17,056 bases of DNA from positions 1 to 17,056 of the forward strand of contig CALFTQ010000157.1 in NCBI GenBank assembly GCA_937916135.1, read 5' to 3'. Positions 1-5,453 of the stretch are shown here, piece after piece; the first letter of the stretch is position 1, and each line of letters begins with the position of its first letter. Made by a program: the position numbers and the translations under genes. Source of the DNA: an uncultured Verrucomicrobiales bacterium (GTDB lineage Bacteria > Verrucomicrobiota > Verrucomicrobiia > Verrucomicrobiales > Akkermansiaceae). The notes below the pieces were generated by a model that was not told where the DNA came from, did no database searches, and saw nothing but the letters and a program-made list of their open reading frames with translations.

Positions 1-55
1 TTCTTTTCTGCCCCCAATTTTTGCATTTCGGTGTGCATATTTTTGTCCGAATGCG
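1..55 (+). repeat. Left copy of 55-base terminal inverted repeat
   Basis: The first 55 bases are the exact reverse complement of the last 55 bases (17002-17056). Identity stops sharply at base 56, where the left end has g and the matching right-end strand has c. The unit contains an imperfect dyad, GCATT(T)CGG at 24-32 against TCCGAATGC at 46-54. The copy ends about 26 bases before the -35 box of the response-regulator promoter. It may be the inner edge of a longer repeat lying outside the window on both sides, or only the overlap left by a 55-mer assembly graph. The two explanations are compatible. Confidence 0.9.
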
Positions 56-81
56 GAACTGAGCAGTGACGAGCTTTGCAC

Positions 82-110
82 TTGCGCCGGCAGGGGCAAC
101 ATGCTACATT
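82..110 (+). promoter_or_regulatory. Promoter of the two-component operon
   Basis: A sigma70-like promoter is visible: -35 TTGCGC at 82-87, a spacer of exactly 17 bases, and -10 TACATT at 105-110, preceded by TGC as in an extended -10 element. The chosen start codon (119) lies only 8 bases after the -10 box, so transcription would begin at or within a base or two of the ATG. This promoter overlaps the alternative ATG at 101, which argues against that start. Confidence 0.6.
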
Positions 111-118
111 GGGAAGTA

Positions 119-811
119 ATGAGCAACAAGTGCATACTGGTGGCGGAGGACGATGCCGCTATCCGGCGCGTGCTGGCGGATTCGCTGAGCGGCGCAGGGT
201 ATGATGTGCGAACTGCGCCAAATGGCCGCGTGGCGCTGGAATTGCTGCTGTCGGAGCCGGTTGACCTGGCGCTGCTGGATGTGAACATGCCGGAGCTCAG
301 CGGCTTCAAGCTGCTGCGCATCATGCAGAAGGAATGCCCCGGTATCCCCAGCATCATCCTGACCGCCTGCGGCGATGAGCAGGACCGCGTGAAAGGGCTG
401 CAACTGGGGGCGGATGACTATGTGGTCAAACCCTTCAGCATGGCGGAGCTGCTGGCCCGCGTTGCGGCTGTGCTGCGCCGCTCACCCGGGCGGCAGCTGG
501 CGGTGGCCCAGGAGCTGCACTTCCCCGGCGGCTCACTGGATGGCGAGACCCGCCGCGCAAGCTTCAGCGACGGCACCCCCATTCCCCTCACGGAAAAGGA
601 GTTTGAGCTTTTCCGCTACTTTCTGACCCACCCCGGGCGCGTGATTCCGCAGGAAGAACTGCTGCTGCGCGTGTGGGGCAGCCGCAACAAGGCCGCGCAG
701 ACCCGCACCGTGGCCGTCACCCTCACCCGGCTCCGCGAAAAGCTCGGGGCGGAGCCCTCCTCCCATATCGAAACCATCCGCGGACGCGGATACCGCTGGA
801 ATGAAGCATGA
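119..811 (+). CDS. Two-component response regulator, OmpR/PhoB family
   Basis: This 230-residue protein is a cytoplasmic DNA-binding response regulator. The N-terminal receiver domain (about residues 3-118) has the acidic pair D11/D12, phosphoacceptor D54 in LALLDVNMPE, T82 and K104 in the VVKPF motif. A winged-helix output domain follows (about 135-228), with the usual LTEKEFELFRYFLTHPGRV start and an RGRGYRW ending. Length and architecture match the OmpR/PhoB family. The start at 119 gives the typical sequence MSNKCILVAEDD; an ATG at 101 in the same frame is possible but lies in the promoter. Its stop overlaps the start of the histidine kinase gene by ATGA, so the two are co-transcribed and probably translationally coupled. 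The kinase presumably phosphorylates D54. The target genes cannot be told from the sequence, and no link to the A2M operon is shown. Confidence 0.93.
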   Translation: MSNKCILVAEDDAAIRRVLADSLSGAGYDVRTAPNGRVALELLLSEPVDLALLDVNMPELSGFKLLRIMQKECPGIPSIILTACGDEQDRVKGLQLGADDYVVKPFSMAELLARVAAVLRRSPGRQLAVAQELHFPGGSLDGETRRASFSDGTPIPLTEKEFELFRYFLTHPGRVIPQEELLLRVWGSRNKAAQTRTVAVTLTRLREKLGAEPSSHIETIRGRGYRWNEA

Positions 812-2379
812 ATAAGAAACTGTTCCTCATCATCACCTTTTTTTCCCTGCTTACGCTGAGCGCCGTCTCCTGGCTGGCCTACGAGGCCTTCACCCTGGAT
901 GCCCGCCTGCTGCAACTGGACAAGGACGCCCAGCAGAAGCGCCTGGTGGAGCTCTCCCTGCCCCGCATCCAGGCCGAAATCAAACGCCTGCTGGAGCAGG
1001 AGCGCAACAAGCTGGGCTATGCTCCCCCCATAGGCCAGCTGGCCTATGCGCCACCCACCGCCGACATGCCGGACTATGTGCGGGGCTACTTCCTGCTTAC
1101 CCCTGCCGGCCTGCAGGTGCCTGAGGGTCAGGAAGAGCTGCTGGCAGAAATCGAAGGCAATCCCGCCATCATCGACACCATCCGCCGCAAGGCATTCAAC
1201 CCCGCGGCCCCGGTGTACGACCCATCGCAACCGACCCACCGCACCATCGACCCCAGGACCCAGCTCCCCGTTTTCGGTGTGTATGAAGCCGAGAACCAGG
1301 ATTTCAGCCAGCCGCTGGAAATGAAGGGGGAGCCCGGTCCCTTCTTCTCCTGGTACTACATGGATGACATGGTGTACATGCGCAGCATACGCACCACCCA
1401 CGGCTCGGCAGCAGAGGGCATACTGCTGGATGCCGGCAAGCTGGCAGAGCGGCTCACGCCCTTCATTGAGCCAGCGCTGAAAGGAGCCACCATTTCCCTC
1501 TGCAGGAAGAAGGAACCGGCCAACCTTTTCCCGCTGCCCATGGTGCTGCGCCCCGGGGCCGATGTGGAGGTGCCGGACACAGCCGCCCGCCGCGAAGCCA
1601 TGCGCGGCACACTGGCCTCGGCCACGCTGGTCACGGTGCTGGCCATCGGCATTCTCTTCGGGCTGCTCTTCTTCTACGGGCGCATGGAACGCCGCCGCTC
1701 CGACTTCGTCTCCGCGGTCACCCATGAGCTGCGCACCCCGCTCACGAGTTTCTCGCTCATGACGGAGATGCTGAAAAACAAGCTGGTGCCAGCCGAAAAA
1801 CTGGAGGAATACCACGAAACCCTGCACCAGGAAAGCCAGCGCCTGGGCCACCTGGTGGAAAACGTGCTCGCCTTTGCCAGACTGACCCGGGGCAAGCAAC
1901 GCGGCCGCGCCGATAAAGCCCCCTGCCCCGAACTCATCGACCGAGCCCTGCGCAAGGTGGAACAGCGGCTCAAAGAGGCTGGCTTCAAGGTGCAGGTCAA
2001 GCACGACAAGCGGGCCGAGCTCCTCACCCTGCACACCGACCTCATCTCCCTGGAGCAGATTTTTACCAATCTGGCGGATAACGCCATCAAATATGCCGCC
2101 ACGGCTGAGCACCCCACCATCAGCATCAGCACCATGCGCGGGCACGATACCCTCAGCATCCGCTTTGCGGACAATGGCCCCGGCATCCCGCCCAAGCTGC
2201 AGCGCGGCATCTTCCGGCCCTTCTCCCGCTCTGCCAGGGATGTGGAAGGCCGCAAGCCCGGCGTGGGGCTCGGCCTTGCCCTCTCCCGCGATGTCGCCCG
2301 CAGCATCGGCGGCAACCTCGCGCTGGAAAAGAGCAGCGACAAAGGCACAGTATTCACCCTCACCCTGCCCCTGAACTGA
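808..2379 (+). CDS. Membrane sensor histidine kinase
   Basis: This 523-residue inner-membrane kinase is the partner of the preceding response regulator. Transmembrane segment 1 spans about residues 4-26 and segment 2 about 268-290, enclosing a large extracytoplasmic sensor region of roughly 240 residues that I do not recognise. The phosphoacceptor histidine is H306 in the HisKA motif SAVTHELRTPLTS. The catalytic ATPase domain shows an N box (NLADNAIKYA, from N421), a G1 box (DNGPGIP, from D455) and a G2 box (GVGLGLAL, from G485). H306 lies only about 16 residues after TM2, leaving no room for a HAMP domain. The gene overlaps the regulator stop by four bases. It ends 21 bases from the convergent Nudix gene with no obvious terminator. 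The signal sensed is unknown. Confidence 0.93.
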   Translation: MNKKLFLIITFFSLLTLSAVSWLAYEAFTLDARLLQLDKDAQQKRLVELSLPRIQAEIKRLLEQERNKLGYAPPIGQLAYAPPTADMPDYVRGYFLLTPAGLQVPEGQEELLAEIEGNPAIIDTIRRKAFNPAAPVYDPSQPTHRTIDPRTQLPVFGVYEAENQDFSQPLEMKGEPGPFFSWYYMDDMVYMRSIRTTHGSAAEGILLDAGKLAERLTPFIEPALKGATISLCRKKEPANLFPLPMVLRPGADVEVPDTAARREAMRGTLASATLVTVLAIGILFGLLFFYGRMERRRSDFVSAVTHELRTPLTSFSLMTEMLKNKLVPAEKLEEYHETLHQESQRLGHLVENVLAFARLTRGKQRGRADKAPCPELIDRALRKVEQRLKEAGFKVQVKHDKRAELLTLHTDLISLEQIFTNLADNAIKYAATAEHPTISISTMRGHDTLSIRFADNGPGIPPKLQRGIFRPFSRSARDVEGRKPGVGLGLALSRDVARSIGGNLALEKSSDKGTVFTLTLPLN

Positions 2380-2400
2380 CCGGACGGGGCTGACAGCAGC

Positions 2401-2811
2401 TTAATCCAGGCGCAGGAGCCGCTCCACCTGCGGCAGCAGCGCTACATCTGCCGGCAACCAGTCCACGCTGTGCAGGGCCGCTGCATCCAGCCAACGGAAA
2501 TCGGTATGCTCCCTCAGTTGAAGAACTCCATTCGTTATCTGAGCGTCAAAACACTGCATACTCAGGTGAAAGGCGGGGTAATCCCACTCCACCGTATGCA
2601 ATAGCTCGCCCACTCGAATCTGTACACCAAGTTCCTCCAGAATTTCCCGAGAAATGGCAGCCTGCGGTGATTCGCCCGGCTCAATCTTGCCTCCGGGAAA
2701 CTCCCAGCCGCCGCCATGCTTCTGCTCCGGGCATTTCACCGCCAGCACCTGCCCCGCAGCATCCCTGATTACCGCGGCCACTACTTCTATCACCTTCCGG
2801 GCATCGTTCAT
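2401..2811 (-). CDS. MutT-like Nudix hydrolase (probable 8-oxo-dGTP diphosphatase)
   Basis: This 136-residue cytoplasmic Nudix enzyme carries a complete Nudix box, G-x5-E-x7-REILEELGV, reading GKIEPGE then SPQAAIS then REILEELGV. The preceding WEFPGGK is typical of MutT and related CTP/8-oxo-dGTP pyrophosphohydrolases, which hydrolyse oxidised nucleoside triphosphates to monophosphate and pyrophosphate and so prevent mutation. The C-terminal part (FRWLDAAALHSVDWLPAD) also resembles MutT. The length is normal for the family. The start codon is either ATG at 2811 or GTG at 2814 directly before it; a good promoter ends 6 bases before the GTG and 9 before the ATG, so the message would be leaderless or nearly so. 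It appears monocistronic and is convergent with the kinase gene. Exact substrate preference cannot be read from the sequence. Confidence 0.9.
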   Translation of the reverse strand: MNDARKVIEVVAAVIRDAAGQVLAVKCPEQKHGGGWEFPGGKIEPGESPQAAISREILEELGVQIRVGELLHTVEWDYPAFHLSMQCFDAQITNGVLQLREHTDFRWLDAAALHSVDWLPADVALLPQVERLLRLD

Positions 2812-2820
2812 CACCCCAGC

Positions 2821-2849
2821 AGATTAACAGATTTTCCCGCCGTATGCAA
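2821..2849 (-). promoter_or_regulatory. Promoter of the Nudix gene
   Basis: On the minus strand there is a -35 TTGCAT (2849-2844), a 17-base spacer and a -10 TAATCT (2826-2821). The Nudix start codon follows 6 bases (GTG) or 9 bases (ATG) later, with GCTGGGG between. The layout matches the promoters at 82-110 and 4123-4151. Confidence 0.6.
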
Positions 2850-3060
2850 GCCCGGCAAAGTCAGCTCCCGCCTCTTCCCACACGCGATTGGCCCAAAGGT
2901 TTTATAGGGAATTGAAACATCAATAACTATTGGGATGGAGCACCTCTGCCCGAAAATTGGCATTTGTAGGAAATCTTTGTCGTCCCCATCCCCAAACTTT
3001 GGAACATGCATGGGCTCTTCCTGCTGCATCGGGTTCTGTGCTCTGGCAAATTCTCCCTAC
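2850..3060. other. Intergenic stretch without a recognisable gene; possible stem-loop
   Basis: Between the Nudix promoter and the L31 terminator I see no credible coding region and no tRNA. The one structure of note is an inverted repeat, TTGGGATGG at 2930-2938 against CCATCCCCAA at 2986-2995. It could close a stem of nine pairs with one bulged base over a 47-base loop. A short DNA palindrome, CCAAACTTTGG, follows at 2992-3002. A small RNA or the remains of a mobile piece is possible, but nothing identifies it. Confidence 0.3.
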
Positions 3061-3093
3061 AGAAAACCCCGGAGCCTCGCGGCTCCAGGGTTT
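3061..3093 (-). terminator. Rho-independent terminator of rpmE2
   Basis: On the minus strand, 3093-3064 forms a stem of 13 positions with one mismatch (AAACCC-t-GGAGCC against GGCTCC-g-GGGTTT) closed by a GCGA tetraloop. The U-rich run TTTTCT follows. It lies about 29 bases after the L31 stop codon and is correctly oriented for that gene. Confidence 0.85.
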
Positions 3094-3121
3094 CCAAACC
3101 AATAGAAAGAAAGGGGATTCT

Positions 3122-3391
3122 TTAGCCCAGGGTCGGCTTCTTGGCGCGACGCACAGCACCGAAGCGCTTCTGGAACTTGTCGATACGACCCTCGGTGTCC
3201 ACGAACTGGTTCTTACCGGTGAAGAAGGGGTGGGAGTCAGAGGTAATACCGCAGGAAATCACATAGTGCTCAACACCGTCAATCTCCTCCTTCTTAGCGG
3301 AAGTAGCGGTGGAACGGGTGATGAAGCGGCGGCCCGTGGTGATGTCCACGAACACAACAGGATTGTACTTGGGATGGATGTCAGCTTTCAT
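3122..3391 (-). CDS. rpmE2: 50S ribosomal protein L31 type B
   Basis: This 89-residue protein matches the L31 family: it begins MKADIHPKYNPVVFVD, contains ISCGITSDSHPFFTGK, and has FVDTEGRIDKFQKRFG near the end. There is no CxxC pair, so it belongs to the type B, zinc-independent form (YkgM-like) rather than the zinc-binding type A. L31 sits at the central protuberance and bridges the two ribosomal subunits. In some bacteria type B L31 replaces type A under zinc limitation, but elsewhere it is the only L31. I see no convincing Zur-type operator here, so constitutive expression is as likely. The gene stands alone with its own promoter (3429-3456) and terminator (3061-3093). The leader of about 30 bases has only a weak purine run (GAAAGA) before the ATG. 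Confidence 0.97.
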   Translation of the reverse strand: MKADIHPKYNPVVFVDITTGRRFITRSTATSAKKEEIDGVEHYVISCGITSDSHPFFTGKNQFVDTEGRIDKFQKRFGAVRRAKKPTLG

Positions 3392-3428
3392 AGTCTTTCA
3401 GGCTGCGTTACCGTCGCAGCGCGCCGAG

Positions 3429-3456
3429 ATTTTACTACGCTTTTCTTTATTGTCAA
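3429..3456 (-). promoter_or_regulatory. Promoter of rpmE2
   Basis: On the minus strand there is a consensus -35 TTGACA (3456-3451), a 16-base spacer and a -10 TAAAAT (3434-3429). The predicted start of transcription is near 3422, giving a leader of about 30 bases before the L31 ATG. This is one of the strongest-looking promoters in the window, as expected for a ribosomal protein. Confidence 0.75.
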
Positions 3457-3482
3457 GTCGTATTTTCCCTTCTATCCTCATT

Positions 3483-3511
3483 TTGACATGAATTTCAAGA
3501 ATTTTTATATT
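3483..3511 (+). promoter_or_regulatory. Upstream promoter P1 of the OsmC-family gene
   Basis: There is a -35 TTGACA at 3483-3488, a spacer of exactly 17 bases and a -10 TATATT at 3506-3511. The spacer contains the direct repeat GAATTT-CAA-GAATTT. It lies 55 bases upstream of a second promoter of equal spacing. A transcript from here would have a leader of about 88 bases. Confidence 0.55.
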
Positions 3512-3537
3512 TCCTTGCAAATTGATAGAAATTACTA

Positions 3538-3566
3538 TTGACAGAGCAGTTTCTTTGTGGTATTTT
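3538..3566 (+). promoter_or_regulatory. Proximal promoter P2 of the OsmC-family gene
   Basis: There is a consensus -35 TTGACA at 3538-3543, a 17-base spacer and a -10 TATTTT at 3561-3566. Transcription would start near 3573, giving a leader of about 33 bases that contains the ribosome binding site. A small inverted repeat, ATAG-AAATTA-CTAT, ends just before the -35 and could be an operator, though it is short. Confidence 0.65.
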
Positions 3567-3591
3567 AGAATCGTTCCAAGCAACAAGATAG

Positions 3592-3597
3592 AAAGGA
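3592..3597 (+). promoter_or_regulatory. Ribosome binding site of the OsmC-family gene
   Basis: AAAGGA lies 8 bases before the ATG at 3606. It decides in favour of that start rather than an in-frame ATG at 3522, which lies upstream of promoter P2. It is the clearest Shine-Dalgarno sequence in the window. Confidence 0.7.
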
Positions 3598-3605
3598 AAC
3601 CAAAT

Positions 3606-4013
3606 ATGAGCAACTATACGTCCACCACTGTACATGAAGGAAGCATGCGCTGCGTTACAAGCTTTCCGCAAGGCAAGGCCATATTCACCACCGATGTAGG
3701 CTCCGCCCTGGGTGGACGAGGGGAGAGTCCCTCTCCTGCGCAGATGCTGGCCGCAGCCGTAGCCTCGTGCATGGCCAGCATGATGGCCTTCATGGGAGCC
3801 CGCCGCGAGCTGAACACCGCCGGCATTTCCATTGAAGCCGGGTATGAAGAAGGCAAGAACGGCATCACGGCACTGAGTTTCCACATCACGGTACCGAATC
3901 CGACCACGGCGGGAGAACGCGCCGTGCTGGAAGCCGCGGTAAAGAGCTGCCCCGTGGGTGCAGCCATTGCCCCAACCGTAGAAAAGAAGATTTCCTGGAC
4001 CTGGGCCGAGTGA
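3606..4013 (+). CDS. OsmC-family protein (thiol peroxidase-like)
   Basis: This 135-residue cytoplasmic protein has the OsmC/Ohr fold signature. The first redox cysteine lies in the helix motif MLAAAVASCMASMM, and the second in the C-terminal motif KSCPVGAAIAPTV, which matches the family's C-P-V-S/G form. Members reduce organic hydroperoxides with these two cysteines, or have related redox roles. The CPVG form and the wording around the first cysteine fit the broad OsmC-like branch better than true Ohr. The start at 3606 is backed by a good ribosome binding site. The gene stands alone between tandem promoters and a strong terminator, divergent from rpmE2. Stress control is plausible from the family and the double promoter, but I see no clear OhrR palindrome. 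Confidence 0.88.
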   Translation: MSNYTSTTVHEGSMRCVTSFPQGKAIFTTDVGSALGGRGESPSPAQMLAAAVASCMASMMAFMGARRELNTAGISIEAGYEEGKNGITALSFHITVPNPTTAGERAVLEAAVKSCPVGAAIAPTVEKKISWTWAE

Positions 4014-4061
4014 CCCACTATAGGCTGACAACAGAAGACACAAACCAAAGAGAGAAAGGTG

Positions 4062-4101
4062 ACCGGGAGGGGCAAGTGTGTGGCCTCTCCCGGTTTCATT
4101 T
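4062..4101 (+). terminator. Rho-independent terminator of the OsmC-family gene
   Basis: A 12-pair GC-rich stem, ACCGGGAGGGGC (4062-4073) against GCCTCTCCCGGT (4083-4094), has one G:U pair and a 9-base loop. It runs into TTTCATTT. It begins 49 bases after the OsmC stop and precedes the next promoter. Confidence 0.9.
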
Positions 4102-4122
4102 ACCAGCCCGGGTACATTTCAC

Positions 4123-4151
4123 TTGCCAGGCAGAATCGCATCTGCTACACT
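4123..4151 (+). promoter_or_regulatory. Promoter of the ankyrin-repeat gene
   Basis: There is a -35 TTGCCA at 4123-4128, a 17-base spacer, and a -10 TACACT at 4146-4151 preceded by TGC. The ATG at 4158 follows after only 6 bases, so the predicted transcription start coincides with the start codon. It is closely similar in layout and sequence to the promoter at 82-110. Confidence 0.65.
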
Positions 4152-4157
4152 CTGGAC

Positions 4158-5369
4158 ATGAAGCACCCCCGAATTCGCAGATGGACAAAGCGCCTGGGCT
4201 TTTTCCTTGGCAGTGCCGCACTGGCCATGCTGCTGCTCACGGGAGGAGGGACGGTATGGCTCTGGTGCTGGAGCTGGGATGGAGCCCCGGTGTTTCATGA
4301 GAGTTGGAATGAAGCCGAGCGCGCCGCACTGCTGCAACTGGACGACGAGCTCCGCCAGGCTCTGCAGGAAACCGTTTCCTCAGTGGATGCCAGACCGGAT
4401 TTTTTCGGGTTGCTGGAGGGGCAGAACAATCTGGAAGCATTGGCAGATGAACTCCACACCATCTATATCGGCAGGGAGCTGAGCGCAAAGTTCCACGAGC
4501 AGTTGCACCGGGTGGCCGGGAATGGCAATGGAGCAGATGACGAGCTGATTACTTATGGCACAAACCCAGCCCACCAGACAACGCTGGCCATCTGGGCGGC
4601 ACAAACCGGCAATCTGCCCGCACTGGAAGCACTCGTTGCCCACGGTGCCAATCCGAACACCCTCCTATATGACGATAAAGGCACCGAGATGGATACCCCG
4701 CTCACGCCGGTCATCAACGGTTGCTTCCTGAACGGCGAACGTGTACCTTGGGAGAAACGGCGAGAAACGGCGGATTTTCTGCTGCAGCATGGAGCCGATA
4801 TCAATGGCACCAAGCGCGTTATCGGGCTCGCTTGCGACCTTCCCCTGGTGCTGCATGGTGAAAGTGCACCCTGGCTCTGGGCTCTCGACCACGGCAAGAC
4901 CATGAGTATCGAAAATCTCTGCAACATCGTGGCAGAAGAAGGTGCCATGCCCGTTCTCGAACGCATCCTGCGCGAAAAACGCATTGATATCAATGATGTG
5001 AGCGGCACAAAAACCGCGTTGCAGGCACTTCTGCACCCACTGCGATATGTGCCGGACGATGAGGCATGGCAAGAACTCCAGGAGCGGCAGATAGAGCCGC
5101 GGCTCGATATGCTGCTGGCTGCCGGCGTCGTCCCGGCCCTGCTTCCGAAAGAGGCAGAAGCTCAACGCCCCGGCGAAAGTGATAATGAATACCACGAGCG
5201 GTTGCTCAATACCCGCGCCTGTGATGATTTACCCGCAGACATCGTTCTCTCCGCTCTGGAACAGGCAGAGCTTCCCCAGCACCGGGAGCTCTGCCAGCGC
5301 ATTCTCAACAAACTCCGCGCCGTCGGAGCCGAAAAGCCGACCAGTTCCACATCTCCGGACGCGCCCTGA
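4158..5369 (+). CDS. Membrane-anchored ankyrin-repeat protein
   Basis: This 403-residue protein has a basic N-terminus (MKHPRIRRWTKR) and one hydrophobic segment at about residues 13-36, acting as a signal anchor or uncleaved signal. The rest would be outside the cytoplasm. Ankyrin-like repeats are seen at about residues 134-162 (TTLAIWAAQTGNLPALEALVAHGANPN) and about 168-212 (TPLTPVINGC then RRETADFLLQHGADIN). More diverged helical repeats continue towards the C-terminus, ending with a low-complexity TSSTSPDAP tail. Ankyrin repeats bind proteins; the partner is unknown. The start at 4158 follows directly after a good promoter, and no Shine-Dalgarno sequence precedes it. The frame is open further upstream to 4059, but that part contains the terminator of the previous gene. 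Its 3' end overlaps, on the other strand, a doubtful small ORF. Confidence 0.85.
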   Translation: MKHPRIRRWTKRLGFFLGSAALAMLLLTGGGTVWLWCWSWDGAPVFHESWNEAERAALLQLDDELRQALQETVSSVDARPDFFGLLEGQNNLEALADELHTIYIGRELSAKFHEQLHRVAGNGNGADDELITYGTNPAHQTTLAIWAAQTGNLPALEALVAHGANPNTLLYDDKGTEMDTPLTPVINGCFLNGERVPWEKRRETADFLLQHGADINGTKRVIGLACDLPLVLHGESAPWLWALDHGKTMSIENLCNIVAEEGAMPVLERILREKRIDINDVSGTKTALQALLHPLRYVPDDEAWQELQERQIEPRLDMLLAAGVVPALLPKEAEAQRPGESDNEYHERLLNTRACDDLPADIVLSALEQAELPQHRELCQRILNKLRAVGAEKPTSSTSPDAP

Positions 5370-5453
5370 GCCCCGCTTCGCGGCATGCGCAGCCCCCATG
5401 CAGGGAGACAGAAAAGACAAGGCGCAGAGCAAGGTGCTCAGGTATTTACTCAT
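5229..5453 (-). CDS. Doubtful small signal-peptide ORF at the end of the A2M operon (possible gene remnant)
   Basis: This 74-residue frame starts on the stop codon of the second A2M gene (ATGA overlap), the usual sign of translational coupling. Its first 24 residues form a good signal peptide: K3, a hydrophobic core from L5 to M19, and an AHA-A cleavage site. The rest has no recognisable domain and overlaps the 3' end of the ankyrin gene on the opposite strand by 141 bases, where the ankyrin frame looks the more genuine. It may be a small secreted protein of the operon, or the leftover start of a third gene truncated at this junction. In many bacteria A2M is followed by a penicillin-binding protein 1C gene, but nothing here resembles one. 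Chance remains a serious alternative. Confidence 0.25.
   Translation of the reverse strand: MSKYLSTLLCALSFLSPCMGAAHAAKRGSGRVRRCGTGRLFGSDGAEFVENALAELPVLGKLCLFQSGENDVCG

Noticed and set aside
101..118. Upstream ATG extending the response regulator by six residues
   Set aside because: It overlaps the -10 box of the promoter, and the shorter start gives the standard receiver-domain N-terminus. An AGGGG four bases before it keeps it barely possible.
616..2145. Open frame of 509 codons on the minus strand opposite the regulator and kinase genes
   Set aside because: It is antisense to two genes with complete catalytic motifs, and its translation is Gly/Gln/His-rich without domains. It is a by-product of GC-rich codon use.
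2900..2925. CRISPR-like end, TATAGGGAATTGAAAC, in the intergenic gap
   Set aside because: Only one copy exists and there are no spacers or cas genes. ATTGAAAC alone is a common string.
2811..3029. Minus-strand 72-codon frame across the Nudix promoter region
   Set aside because: No ribosome site, no recognisable domain, and it would place the Nudix promoter inside a gene.
4059..4157. N-terminal extension of the ankyrin protein
   Set aside because: The stretch contains the OsmC terminator and the ankyrin promoter, and the signal anchor begins right after the ATG at 4158.
5370..5449. Possible terminator between the convergent ankyrin and A2M operons
   Set aside because: Only short stems (CCGC-TTC-GCGG and GAGC-AAGGT-GCTC) are present, without a T tract on either strand.
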